Shown here: piece by piece, positions 34,834 to 43,376 of the stretch
Layout of the letters: the number at the start of each line of letters is the position of its first letter
How positions within the stretch are numbered: the stretch's first letter is position 1
Assembly (NCBI RefSeq): GCF_003605735.1
Contig: NZ_QXTJ01000002.1
Location: 157,196 to 221,195 of the forward strand
DNA length: 64,000 bases
Direction: 5' to 3'
Source of the DNA: Pseudomonas sp. LS-2
GTDB lineage: Bacteria > Pseudomonadota > Gammaproteobacteria > Pseudomonadales > Pseudomonadaceae
Position numbers and translations under genes: made by a program
The notes under the pieces: model-generated
What the model saw: the letters and a program-made list of their open reading frames with translations, nothing else
What the model was told of the DNA's origin: nothing
The model's database searches: none

Positions 34834-35086
34834 AGCAAAGTCCCATGTGTTTTGATGGGCTTAGCTTGTTGCCTGGAGGGAGTGCAAGTCCTACGTGATC
34901 CGCTCAATTCCTTGCGCGATCGTCTCATCATTTAAGTCAGGTCGGTGCGCTGATTAGGGCGCATGGCTGCGCATTTCCAGCAATGTGCGGGACCAGACGT
35001 CTCTGCGTCGATACGCCCATCTGCGCCGCTAGGAAAAGCTATTGAGCATGTGAACGCTGTGGGATTGGGCGACTCAACTGATGGAT
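34834..35086. other. Intergenic region
   Basis: About 250 bases upstream of the DUF417 gene and downstream of lrgB. No gene or clear terminator seen. Confidence 0.4.
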
Positions 35087-35776
35087 CTAACCGACCATTA
35101 CCGAGATTACAGGCGCCAGGAGTACCATTATCACCCCGCTAAAAATCATTGTAAGGCTAGCAACTGCCCCTTCTTCAGCGCCCATGGTTTTAGCGACGCT
35201 CAAACCAAATCCGTGAGCTGCAGTGCCTAAGGGCGCGCCTTTTGCGATCTTGGATCTGAAGGGCAAAAACGCAAGAGTTACCTCACCGAAAATTATGCCC
35301 AGCAGTCCTGTGATTACAACAAACAAGCTCGTCAGTTGCGCTGATCCGCCCATGTGCGTAGTAGCTTCCAGTGCAAACGGAGTAGAGACTGAGCGCGCAA
35401 GTAGGCTATGCGCGATCAGAGGGTCGAGGCTCAGCAATTTTCCGAGGACAAGGGTAACGCACACCGACGCTATGATCCCTGCCAGGCTTCCCATTAGTAA
35501 GGCAAGCCAATATTTGATTATGAGTTTTCTCTGCTGGTAAATCGGCAAAGCGAAGGCGACGGTAGCAGGGCCGAGCAGCCACACTAACCACTGGGTGTCC
35601 TGGAAGTAAACTTCGTAAGGAGTAGCTGTTACCTCTACGAGTGCGATTATAAACAATGAAGAGGACACGGCAGGCACCAGCCAAATTTTCTTATAACGTC
35701 TGTGAATCGATTGGGCCAGGTAGAACGAAGCGACGGTGGCTACTAGAAAGATAAAGGCGATGAGGTGACGTGGCAT
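35087..35776 (-). CDS. lrgB: LrgB/CidB-family membrane protein
   Basis: A 229-residue inner-membrane protein with about seven hydrophobic segments. Family blocks: FALPIYQQRKLIIKYWLALL, HSLLARSVSTPFALEATTHM and LGTAAHGFGLSVAKTMGAEE. With CidA/LrgA proteins it forms a system tied to murein hydrolase control, programmed lysis or export of small metabolites such as pyruvate. Starts 10 bases after the cidA-type gene; co-transcribed. Confidence 0.92.
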   Translation of the reverse strand: MPRHLIAFIFLVATVASFYLAQSIHRRYKKIWLVPAVSSSLFIIALVEVTATPYEVYFQDTQWLVWLLGPATVAFALPIYQQRKLIIKYWLALLMGSLAGIIASVCVTLVLGKLLSLDPLIAHSLLARSVSTPFALEATTHMGGSAQLTSLFVVITGLLGIIFGEVTLAFLPFRSKIAKGAPLGTAAHGFGLSVAKTMGAEEGAVASLTMIFSGVIMVLLAPVISVMVG

Positions 35777-35786
35777 AGCGGATGTC

Positions 35787-36254
35787 TCAGAAGAGTTGAC
35801 CGGGATGGCGTGTAGCTAACCGTCCTTTGCGAACCGCGAGATGTGATTTGAGAAGTCGTTTGCGGGTCCATCGACAAAACCATTCGACCGTTGCTGCTGT
35901 AGCCACCATAACTACGACGAAGCCTACGCTGATCGCGATCATCAGTTTTAATCCAGAGCTTTGGAATAAAGAAAAATATTTAATGATCGAGACAACCAGT
36001 GGGATGAAGTACAACATCATGTTGGTAAGTAATATCTCTGCTCCGTTTTCTAGATAGGCGGGGTGGACAACCTTGGTCATGAGTAATACCACAAGGATGA
36101 GCAGGCCTAGTACGCCACCCGATAATGGAATTTTGAGTGTGATCGCAATCTTTCCGGCGACCAGCCAGATCAAGGAAATGAGAATTACTTGTGCAAAATT
36201 GCTCGCCCAAGCTGCTAGCTTTCTAGATTGCGCTACTGAATGCAAAGAGTCCAC
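35787..36254 (-). CDS. cidA: CidA/LrgA-family holin-like protein
   Basis: A 155-residue inner-membrane protein with four transmembrane segments (VILISLIWLVAGKIAITLKI, GGVLGLLILVVLLMTKVV, LTNMMLYFIPLVVSIIKYF, LMIAISVGFVVVMVATAATV) and a basic tail (TRKRLLKSHLAVRKGRL). Start is GTG. Pairs with lrgB downstream; the divergent LysR is CidR-like. Which of the cid/lrg names fits best is uncertain. Confidence 0.9.
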   Translation of the reverse strand: MDSLHSVAQSRKLAAWASNFAQVILISLIWLVAGKIAITLKIPLSGGVLGLLILVVLLMTKVVHPAYLENGAEILLTNMMLYFIPLVVSIIKYFSLFQSSGLKLMIAISVGFVVVMVATAATVEWFCRWTRKRLLKSHLAVRKGRLATRHPGQLF

Positions 36255-36300
36255 GATGTGCTGCCGTATCTATGTGTGTCATGCAGGAAACCTTATAATC

Positions 36301-36329
36301 TTGACTCCCATAATGATAATGAATTATTT
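36301..36329 (+). promoter_or_regulatory. Promoter with Fur-box-like sequence between cidA and cidR
   Basis: TTGACT (36301), 17 bases, TTATTT (36324). Bases 36309-36327 share 13 of 19 positions with the Fur consensus, including the run ATAATGATAAT. AT-richness alone could explain this. Confidence 0.35.
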
Positions 36330-36360
36330 TTACTAAAATCATTCAAAAGTGGAATGATCG

Positions 36361-37254
36361 ATGGATGTGAAATCGCTTCGAGGTTACGTGGAGGTCGTTC
36401 AGCAGGGTAGCTTTACCAAAGCGGCGGCTCGCTTGAACCTAACGCAACCGACTATTAGCAAAATGATCCAACAGTTGGAGTTGAGCTTCGGAGTCGTCCT
36501 ACTCTCGCGCGTCGGTAAGCGTTTCAACGTTACGGACGCTGGCAACATCGTGTACGAACGGGCCAAGGAAATAATTCTTACCCACGAGAAGATGAAAGCC
36601 GAGGTGCGAGATCTTAAGGACATACGCAAGGGTAAGCTCGAAATCTCATTATCCCCTTCGACTCATACGGTTTTAGCTCCCGTCTTCGCGGCATACCACG
36701 TTGCTTACCCATCAATTGAACTGAAGATGCATGAAATGGGTAGCATCGCGGCGTTAGAGGCGTTAAGGCTCGGGAAGATTGAGCTAGGTGCCACGATGGA
36801 TCTATCCAGCCATGAGACCCTTAACGCAGAATTTGACTCCATCCCTCTGGTGGAGTCGCCTCTTTGCCTACTCGTTCCCAATACCCCGGAATGGACTGAG
36901 AAACCGAGCGTACGGTTGGCTGATCTGGCAGATTCCAAATTTATCTTTTACGGCGAGCAATTTGCGCTGAATGACCTCGTTCTTGAGGCCTGCAACGCAG
37001 TGGGGTTTTCTCCGAAGATCAGCGGGAGAAGCTCACAGTGGGATTTCATCGCAACAATGGTTAGCTTGGGGGTTGGCGTGGCCTTATTGCCCAAGGCCTT
37101 CTGCGAAAACCTTGATGAATCCCGATTCAAATTCTTTGAGCTGGCATCGCCGGATTTGAGATGGAAACTCATGCTCGCGTGGCGACGCCAGGGTCAGCTC
37201 TCATTCGCTGCCGAGGCATGGTTGGATCTTGCAAAATCTATCCTACCCTCCTGA
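36361..37254 (+). CDS. CidR-like LysR-family regulator
   Basis: A 297-residue LTTR: MDVKSLRGYVEVVQQGSFTK, LNLTQPTISKMIQQLE, VGKRFNVTDAGNIVYERAKE, with a PBP2-type effector domain (GKLEISLSPSTHTVLAPVF; LGATMDLSSHETLNAEF). The HTH and its place opposite cidA-lrgB match CidR, the regulator that activates cid operons during overflow metabolism and weak-acid stress. Ends about 120 bases before an insertion sequence. Confidence 0.88.
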   Translation: MDVKSLRGYVEVVQQGSFTKAAARLNLTQPTISKMIQQLELSFGVVLLSRVGKRFNVTDAGNIVYERAKEIILTHEKMKAEVRDLKDIRKGKLEISLSPSTHTVLAPVFAAYHVAYPSIELKMHEMGSIAALEALRLGKIELGATMDLSSHETLNAEFDSIPLVESPLCLLVPNTPEWTEKPSVRLADLADSKFIFYGEQFALNDLVLEACNAVGFSPKISGRSSQWDFIATMVSLGVGVALLPKAFCENLDESRFKFFELASPDLRWKLMLAWRRQGQLSFAAEAWLDLAKSILPS

Positions 37255-37438
37255 TGGAGAGAACTGGTTTGCCAATTCCTTGTGAGTGATCTGTTCTGCG
37301 TCGGGCACATGGCTTCGTGCTCTCGCTCGTTCGACACCGTTTTAAACCTCCGGCAAGCGGCAGCTATCGACCCAGGCTGTGTGAAAACGCCAGTGATTGT
37401 CTAACCTTCTGATCGTCGAGATCGGAGCGGGGGCGACC

Positions 37439-38872
37439 ATGAAGCGATTCATTGAAGGTGAGGCTCGGACGCAAGTCACCTTGCTGCCTGAGTGCTTGGA
37501 CGATTACGTAGCCGAAGAAAATCCAGTGCGCGTGGTCGACGTTTTCGTCGATGAACTCGACCTGGGCGCCCTTGGTTTTGAGGGCGTCGATCCTGCCGCA
37601 ACTGGTCGTCCGGCTTATCACCCATCGGTGTTGCTGAAGATCTATATCTACGGCTATCTCAATCGGATTCAGTCCAGCCGCCGGCTTGAACGTGAGGCCG
37701 AGCGCAACGTCGAGTTGATGTGGCTAACGGGGCGTTTGGCTCCGGACTTCAAAACAATTGCCGACTTTCGCAAAGACAATGGCAAAGCCATTCTTAGCGT
37801 ATGCCGCCAGTTCGTAGTTCTTTGCCGCAACCTCAATCTCTTCTCCCAGTCGATCATCGCCATCGACGGCAGCAAATTCAAAGCCGTCAATAATCGCGAC
37901 CGCAACTTCACTCAGGGCAAAGTGAAGGCTCGCATGCAGCAGATCGAGCAGAGCATTGATCGATATCTGGCGGCGATGGATTCGGCGGATCGGGCAACGC
38001 CCGAAGTGGCCGAGGCCAAAGCAGAGCGGCTTAAAGAAAAGATAGGAACACTGAAAAAGCAGATGCAGAAACTCAAGGAAATTGAGGCGCAGCTCCGCGA
38101 AAGTCCAGATCAGCAGATTTCCCTCACAGACCCAGATGCACGCTCAATGGCCACGAGCGGTCGGGGCACCGGGACGGTTGGCTACAACGTGCAAACCGCT
38201 GTCGACGACAAACACCATTTGATCACCCATGAGGTGACCAACGTTGGCAATGATCGCGGGCAGCTGAGCAATATGGCGAACCAAGCGCGTGAAGAAATTG
38301 GAGCTGAATCGCTAACGGTGGTGGCTGATCGAGGCTATTACAAAGGTCTGGAAATCCTTGCTTGCGAGCAAGCCGGCATCACTACCTTCGTACCGAAACC
38401 CCTCACATCTGGCAGCAAAGCGGAAGGCAGATTCGGCAAGCAGGATTTCATCTATCTTGCGGCGTCGGACGAGTATCGATGCCCTGCGGGGCAGTTACTA
38501 ACCAGGCGACATTCGTCGACGGAAGACGGCATGTTATTGCATTGTTATTACTTCTCAGGCTGCCAGTCCTGCTCAATGCAAAAGCAATGTACGACGGGTA
38601 AGGAGCGCCGGGTGAAGCGCTGGGAACATGAGTCGGTAGTCGACGCGATGCAGGTTCGGCTAGAAGATGATCCCGCGATGATGAGGGTTCGTCGACAGAC
38701 CGTTGAGCATCCTTTTGGAACGCTCAAGTACTGGATGGGAAGTACCCACTTCCTGACCAAAACCCTGCCGAGGGTGAGCACTGAGATGAGCCTTCATGTG
38801 CTCGCCTACAACCTCAAACGAATGATGAACATCTTCGGCATCGCAGGACTGCTTGAGGCGATCAGGGCGTGA
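37439..38872 (+). CDS. IS1182-family transposase
   Basis: A 477-residue DDE transposase. N-terminal DUF772-type domain (ECLDDYVAEENPVRVVDVFV, PAYHPSVLLKIYIYGYLNRI, DFKTIADFRKDN), first Asp in SIIAIDGSKFKAVNN, a coiled region with Lys/Gln/Glu (about 180-235), TVGYNVQTAVDDKHHL, second Asp in VVADRGYYKG, a Cys-rich zinc-like patch (FSGCQSCSMQKQC) and third acid in VEHPFGTLKYWMG. Full length; should be active. Confidence 0.92.
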   Translation: MKRFIEGEARTQVTLLPECLDDYVAEENPVRVVDVFVDELDLGALGFEGVDPAATGRPAYHPSVLLKIYIYGYLNRIQSSRRLEREAERNVELMWLTGRLAPDFKTIADFRKDNGKAILSVCRQFVVLCRNLNLFSQSIIAIDGSKFKAVNNRDRNFTQGKVKARMQQIEQSIDRYLAAMDSADRATPEVAEAKAERLKEKIGTLKKQMQKLKEIEAQLRESPDQQISLTDPDARSMATSGRGTGTVGYNVQTAVDDKHHLITHEVTNVGNDRGQLSNMANQAREEIGAESLTVVADRGYYKGLEILACEQAGITTFVPKPLTSGSKAEGRFGKQDFIYLAASDEYRCPAGQLLTRRHSSTEDGMLLHCYYFSGCQSCSMQKQCTTGKERRVKRWEHESVVDAMQVRLEDDPAMMRVRRQTVEHPFGTLKYWMGSTHFLTKTLPRVSTEMSLHVLAYNLKRMMNIFGIAGLLEAIRA

Positions 38873-38900
38873 ATCCAGCCGCTTGGCTCGCCCGTTAGTA

Positions 38901-38932
38901 GCCGTTTGGGCCGCTGACGCGGCCCAAACGGC
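38901..38932 (+). terminator. Terminator-like hairpin inside the IS
   Basis: GCCGTTTGGGCCGC, loop TGAC, exact 14-base complement, 28 bases after the transposase stop. Confidence 0.6.
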
Positions 38933-39159
38933 ATTACGAACGTCTATGTCACTGACTAAGCTAATTCGCGCTTTCGCCCGCTGATTCCATAGGCAACCCT
39001 CGCGACTCTCAGTTTTCGAGGTGTTTAGCGCGTTTTCACACAGCCTGGACCCAAAGCAGCCGCTCGCGAATTCAGCTGTGAGCCAAGAGCTGGTCGAATC
39101 AAGCCGTCGTTCGCCGAACGTAATGCTGTCTAGTGGCGTGCTTTCTCATCCGCGACACT

Positions 39160-40518
39160 TTAGAGCTGCACTAACAAGTTTGCCCCAAAGCCTGCGAGGC
39201 CGCAGGCCATAAGCACCTTGATCACGCCAAGCTTGTAGCGAAATAAAGCCACGGCCGCTGCAAATGCGATGAGAAGTGATATCCAATCCATTCGGCCCTC
39301 GATGCCGTTAGGCCAGAACACGTGGTAAGCGAAGAACATTGCCAGGTTCACTATCACCCCAACCACCGCAGCGGTAATTCCAGTAAGTGGGGCGGTAAAC
39401 CTAATCGCGTTCTGAGTCGATTCCACCAAAGGGCCGCCTGCCAGAATGAACAGGAACGAAGGCAGAAAGGTGAACCAAGTGACCAGGCCTGCCGCGACAG
39501 CGCCCGCAAGAAAGGCATGCTCAGGGCCAAAGACCTGCAATACATAAGCACCGATAAACCCCACGAACGCCACCACCATGATCAGCGGCCCTGGCGTCGA
39601 TTCGCCCAATGCCAGGCCGTCGATCATCTGGGTCGGTGTCAGCCATCCATAATGACCGACCGCCCCCTGATAAACGTAGGGAAGCACGGCGTAGGCGCCG
39701 CCGAAGGTCAACAGCGCTGCCTTGGTGAAAAACCAAGCCATCTGGGTAAGCGTGGCGTCCCAGCCGAGCGCAGCTGTCAGAAGCGCCATTGGGACAAGCC
39801 AGAGTGCCGCGCCTATAGCGAGAAGCGCGACTAGCTTCGGCCAACTGAAGCGGGCGTGCTCTGGCGTGGGGGTGTCATCATCAATGAGGGCGGGGCCGAA
39901 GGATTTACGGGAGCCCGCGTGGCCACCGGCGCTGAACGTTGAGGGCGCGTATATCCCGCCCAGATAACCGATGATTCCGGCAGCCAGCACGATCAGTGGA
40001 AACGGCACGTTGAACGCAAAGATCGCCGTGAACGACGCCGCCGCGATACCCCAAAGCCAGTTGTTCTTGAGCGTCCGCGAGCCGATGCGATGGGCTGCTT
40101 GCAGCACAATGGCGGTGACGGCGGGCTTGATGCCATAAAAGATGCCCGCCACGACCTCAAGATTGCCGAAAGCGATGTACAACCAAGACAACCCAATCAG
40201 CACGAAGAGCGATGGCAACACAAACAGCACACCCGCAATGATCCCGCCCCACGTCCGATGCATGAGCCAGCCGATGTACGTGGCAAGCTGTTGTGCCTCT
40301 GGCCCAGGGAGCAACATGCAGTAGTTCAGGGCGTGCAAAAACCGGTGTTCGGAAATCCAGCGTCGCTGCTCGACCAGTTCCTGATGCATGATCGAAATTT
40401 GTCCAGCAGGCCCGCCGAAACTGATGAACCCCAGCTTAAGCCAGAACCAAAAGGCTTCCCGGAAGCTGACCTTTTCTGGAGCAACCAATGCACCCGGAAC
40501 GGTCGTTGATTCAAGCAT
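39160..40518 (-). CDS. chrA: Chromate transporter ChrA, long-chain type
   Basis: A 452-residue inner-membrane chromate efflux protein of the CHR superfamily with two homologous halves. Half 1: WLKLGFISFGGPAGQISIMH, YCMLLPGPEAQQLATYIGW; half 2: FTKAALLTFGGAYAVLPYVY, GLALGESTPGPLIMVVAFVG. A charged cytosolic loop (about 205-235) joins them. Exports chromate driven by the membrane potential. The ATG at 40518 overlaps the chrB stop by eight bases, showing translational coupling. Confidence 0.95.
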   Translation of the reverse strand: MLESTTVPGALVAPEKVSFREAFWFWLKLGFISFGGPAGQISIMHQELVEQRRWISEHRFLHALNYCMLLPGPEAQQLATYIGWLMHRTWGGIIAGVLFVLPSLFVLIGLSWLYIAFGNLEVVAGIFYGIKPAVTAIVLQAAHRIGSRTLKNNWLWGIAAASFTAIFAFNVPFPLIVLAAGIIGYLGGIYAPSTFSAGGHAGSRKSFGPALIDDDTPTPEHARFSWPKLVALLAIGAALWLVPMALLTAALGWDATLTQMAWFFTKAALLTFGGAYAVLPYVYQGAVGHYGWLTPTQMIDGLALGESTPGPLIMVVAFVGFIGAYVLQVFGPEHAFLAGAVAAGLVTWFTFLPSFLFILAGGPLVESTQNAIRFTAPLTGITAAVVGVIVNLAMFFAYHVFWPNGIEGRMDWISLLIAFAAAVALFRYKLGVIKVLMACGLAGFGANLLVQL

Positions 40519-41455
40519 TGCTCGCATCCTCTTTCACGAAACCATTGAGCAGGCCATCAAAAATCGCACCGGCAGCGGCCAGCAGCTGGTCGTCGTCGAG
40601 CATGGTTTCCCGAAGCCCACTCATCACCCGTTCAACCCCAGTGGCCTCAGGAGGTTGAATCCCCCCGACATCCATGTAGTGAACCAGTGCCGCGACGCGA
40701 GACACTCCAGGCGCGACAATCTGGAAGCTCGCCATCAGCGTTTCGAAGGTCACCAGATTCCCTGTGTGGGAAAACTGTGCACCGTCGAAATCAAATCCAA
40801 GTGCATGTGCTGGACAGTCATTGGCATGGGCGAGCCAGAGCAACTGAGCATCGCTGTCGATGAATCGGCGGATGAGCCAGGCCGATGCCAAGCGGTCAAT
40901 CCAGGGGCGCTTGCGGGTTGCCCAGACTCGGCCCTGGTACTCAGCTCTTTCAAGCACAGTGATCGGCTGGTTCGAATCCGTAGGCTCTTCCGGAGAAATA
41001 GCGCGGCTGATCGAAACCTCAAGCTCTGTCAGCGCCGTGCTGGTCTGAACCTTGAGATCAGTAGGAAAGAAGTCGATTGCCGTTAACTGGGCCAGTTGCT
41101 TTCGTAACTTGCGGACGGTTTTAGAGCACGTGCCCACCGTCGCCTCGTTGAGCAAGGCTCGACAATTTTCGATCTCTTGACTCAGTTGCAGGTAATCCAT
41201 ACCTCGATCAAACAGGTTGATGAAGCGTTCGCCATTGGGATCAACGATAGGAAGCAGAAAAGCGGTGCCATTGGTTGAAGCGATGTCCTTTTCCACGCTG
41301 GCCAAGTGATCACGGCATGCAGGTTCGTCCGGCAGAAGGTAGACGCCGTCCCTCAATACTGCTGCACCGCACGCCTTCAACGCCCGCCAAGCGCGCATGC
41401 GTTCTGTGGCTTGTGACGTTGGCAACGCCATGACCAGAACGATCCAATTATTCAT
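40511..41455 (-). CDS. chrB: Chromate resistance protein ChrB
   Basis: A 314-residue ChrB. N-terminal half (WIVLVMALPTSQATERMRAW, LRDGVYLLPDEPACRDHLAS) resembles a PadR/PaaX-like regulatory part; C-terminal half (TRKRPWIDRLASAWLIRRFI, ALGFDFDGAQFSHTGNLVTF, VHYMDVGG) is the ChrB signature. ChrB senses chromate and controls the chr operon. A promoter can be read just upstream. Confidence 0.94.
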   Translation of the reverse strand: MNNWIVLVMALPTSQATERMRAWRALKACGAAVLRDGVYLLPDEPACRDHLASVEKDIASTNGTAFLLPIVDPNGERFINLFDRGMDYLQLSQEIENCRALLNEATVGTCSKTVRKLRKQLAQLTAIDFFPTDLKVQTSTALTELEVSISRAISPEEPTDSNQPITVLERAEYQGRVWATRKRPWIDRLASAWLIRRFIDSDAQLLWLAHANDCPAHALGFDFDGAQFSHTGNLVTFETLMASFQIVAPGVSRVAALVHYMDVGGIQPPEATGVERVMSGLRETMLDDDQLLAAAGAIFDGLLNGFVKEDASNA

Positions 41456-41488
41456 GAAGAGATCGCTACTAAATATGTAGAGATACAG

Positions 41489-41516
41489 ACTATAGGCCTA
41501 TTTCAGTGCCTGGCAA
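41489..41516 (-). promoter_or_regulatory. chrBA promoter
   Basis: On the minus strand, TTGCCA (41516-41511), 16-base spacer, TATAGT (41494-41489), about 34 bases before the chrB ATG. Confidence 0.6.
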
Positions 41517-41732
41517 CTTCTCCTGTAGAGCTTCAAGGCGATTGGGCGCGATTGCCGCTCAGATAGCAGTTGGAACCGCAGACAGGCATTCCTCGTTGCC
41601 GATAGGCACGCACCTGCATAGAAGTTGGGCGCCGCGATCAAGATTGCGTCCGCTGAGCGACCATTCCATGCCCTGACTCAGATTGACGGGATCTCTTGAG
41701 TGAACTCCACACCTGAGATAGGATCACAATTG
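41517..41732. other. Intergenic region between chrB and the MFS operator
   Basis: About 215 bases without a gene. Together with the promoter and operator on either side this makes a gene-free gap of about 355 bases between divergent chrB and MFS genes. Confidence 0.4.
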
Positions 41733-41750
41733 TATCCCCCTAGGGGGATA
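41733..41750. promoter_or_regulatory. Perfect RcnR/CsoR-type operator before the MFS gene
   Basis: TATCCCCCTAGGGGGATA, an 18-base perfect palindrome. C-tract/G-tract palindromes with AT ends are the binding sites of RcnR/CsoR/InrS-family repressors. A near copy lies at 45238-45256 before the repressor gene of that family, so both are probably bound by it. Confidence 0.75.
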
Positions 41751-41811
41751 TGAATGGTAGTTCACGCAGCTCTTCCAACATCAACCCCATTCCCCTTTCC
41801 GAGGCGTTGCC

Positions 41812-43157
41812 GTGCTGAATATTTTGGCCAATCGAACGTACCGCCACCTGTTTTTGGCGCAGGTCATTGCCCTCATAGGCACCGGGTTAGCAACCATCGC
41901 ACTGGGGTTGTTAGCATATGACCTGGCAGGGGCTGAGGCTGGGGCCGTCCTGGGTACCGCCTTGGCCATCAAAATGACTGCCTACATTGGGGTTGCACCG
42001 ATTGCGGCTGCATTTGCAGAGCGATTGCCGCGTAGGGCCATGTTGGTGTCCCTTGATCTCATCAGGGCGCTAGTGGCATTGGCTTTGCCGTTCGTATCTG
42101 AGGTCTGGCAGGTGTATGTGCTTATTTTCGTTTTGCAGTCAGCTTCAGCAGCCTTCACACCTACCTTTCAAGCCACTATTCCCGACATCCTTCCGGATGA
42201 AGATGACTACACCAAAGCGTTGTCGCTGTCGCGATTAGCCTACGATCTGGAGAGCGTAGCCAGCCCTATGCTCGCGGCAGCGTTACTGACAGTGATCAGC
42301 TTTCACAGCCTGTTTGCAGGGACTGTCGTGGGCTTTCTAGCCTCAGCAGCGCTGGTATGCACAGTCCTCTTGCCAAAGGCGAAGCCGGTAAAACGGCGTA
42401 GCATCTATGAGCGTACGACTCGCGGTATGCGTCTCTTTCTGGCGACCCCAAGGCTTCGGGGCCTCCTAGCTTTGAATCTCACGGTCGCTGCAGCAAGCGC
42501 TATGGTCATCGTTAACACCGTCGTTTTGGTGCAGTCGGATTTCAAGCTTGAGCAGAGCTCGACCGCTTTAGCGCTGGCCGCCTTTGGCGGGGGATCGATG
42601 TTGGCAGCGCTCTGTCTGCCCAAGCTGTTGAAGGACATCAGCGACCGTACCGCCATGCTGATTGGTGGCGGAATACTGGTCGCCGGTCTGGCAATCGGTA
42701 TTTCCCTCACGAACTACTACTTCCTGTTGCCACTGTGGACTTTTCTAGGGATAGGCTATTCACTGGCCCAGACACCGAGCGGCAGGCTGCTGCGTCGTTC
42801 TGCTCATGCGCAAGACCGAGCGGCAGGCTGCTGCGTCGTTCTGCTCATGCGCAAGACCGTCCGGCCTTGTTTGCGGCACAGTTTGCGCTATCACACGCCT
42901 GCTGGTTAATCACTTACCCGCTGGCGGGGTGGATGGGGGCGAAGGTCGGCCTGACGGCATCGTTCATTGCACTTGCCCTTGTCGCCGGCGCAGCCTTACT
43001 GCTGAGTATGTTGATCTGGCGACCAGCCCATGAGCAAGAGTTTGTAGAACACACGCACGATGAAGCGAACGGCGGGAATCATGACACGGGCGAGCATCAG
43101 CATCCCTACATCATTGATGATGAACATCCTCGCTGGCCAAAAAATCAGGGCCGCTAA
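41812..43157 (+). pseudogene. MFS transporter broken by a 41-bp tandem duplication
   Basis: Starts at a GTG. Residues 1-320 are a normal MFS transporter (TYRHLFLAQVIALIGTGLAT, AERLPRRAMLVSLDLIRALV). Then bases 42774-42814 are repeated exactly at 42815-42855. The 41-base addition shifts the frame, giving a 365-residue product that loses the last membrane segments. Removing one copy restores a 434-residue protein that continues ALSHACWLITYPLAGWMG and ends in a His-rich tail (EHTHDE, NHDTGEHQHP). The tail and the upstream operator suggest metal efflux. It may be a real mutation, a phase-variable switch or an assembly error. Confidence 0.88.
42774..42855 (+). repeat. 41-bp exact tandem duplication
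   Basis: Two identical units, 42774-42814 and 42815-42855. ACCG occurs at the unit start and again right after the second unit, a micro-homology that could have driven slippage. Confidence 0.95.
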
Positions 43158-43170
43158 TGCGGCCCTGATT
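43143..43170. terminator. Bidirectional terminator
   Basis: AATCAGGGCCGC (43143-43154), loop TAAT (which holds the MFS stop codon), exact complement (43159-43170). A T-rich tract follows on the plus strand and an A run precedes it, so it can serve both convergent units. Confidence 0.85.
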
Positions 43171-43179
43171 GTTCAGTTT

Positions 43180-43308
43180 TTACTCGTGAGAATGGCCGTG
43201 GCCGTTCTCCCCTTCAGCGGACTTGGCCGAAGGATCACCGCAGCCAGAAAGCAGGCCGATTAGCAAAGTAACGAAGGTGAAACGCAGCAGGGTTTTGGAT
43301 GTGTTCAT
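43180..43308 (-). CDS. Small lipoprotein with His-rich tail
   Basis: A 42-residue ORF. MNTSKTLLRFTFVTLLIGLL is a signal sequence followed by the lipobox LSGC; the mature part is only about 20 residues and ends GENGHGHSHE. AGGTC lies before the ATG. It would be a lipid-anchored periplasmic peptide able to bind metal. Last gene of the leftward metal operon (68 bases after the anchor-protein gene), so it is probably expressed with it. I know no named family for it. Confidence 0.78.
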   Translation of the reverse strand: MNTSKTLLRFTFVTLLIGLLSGCGDPSAKSAEGENGHGHSHE

Positions 43309-43376
43309 GGACTGACCTCAGATAAGAAAAAGCACCCGCAGCTCGATTCATAACGAGCCGCAAGCAGAGAGAAGCT

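Larger units (their letters stand above)
37372..39048 (+). mobile_element. Complete IS1182-type insertion sequence
   Basis: A 1677-base element bounded by perfect 19-base inverted repeats, CCAGGCTGTGTGAAAACGC (37372-37390) and its complement (39030-39048). It holds one intact transposase. Flanks share only AC next to the ends, so no clear target duplication is seen. It marks the left side of the chromate/metal segment. Confidence 0.9.

Noticed and set aside
37366..39054. Target-site duplication of the first IS
   Set aside because: Only AC is shared at the ends, too short to claim.
42735..43157. Separate 140-residue gene overlapping the MFS gene
   Set aside because: Its C-terminal part continues the MFS frame once the 41-base duplication is removed, so it is a fragment rather than an independent gene.
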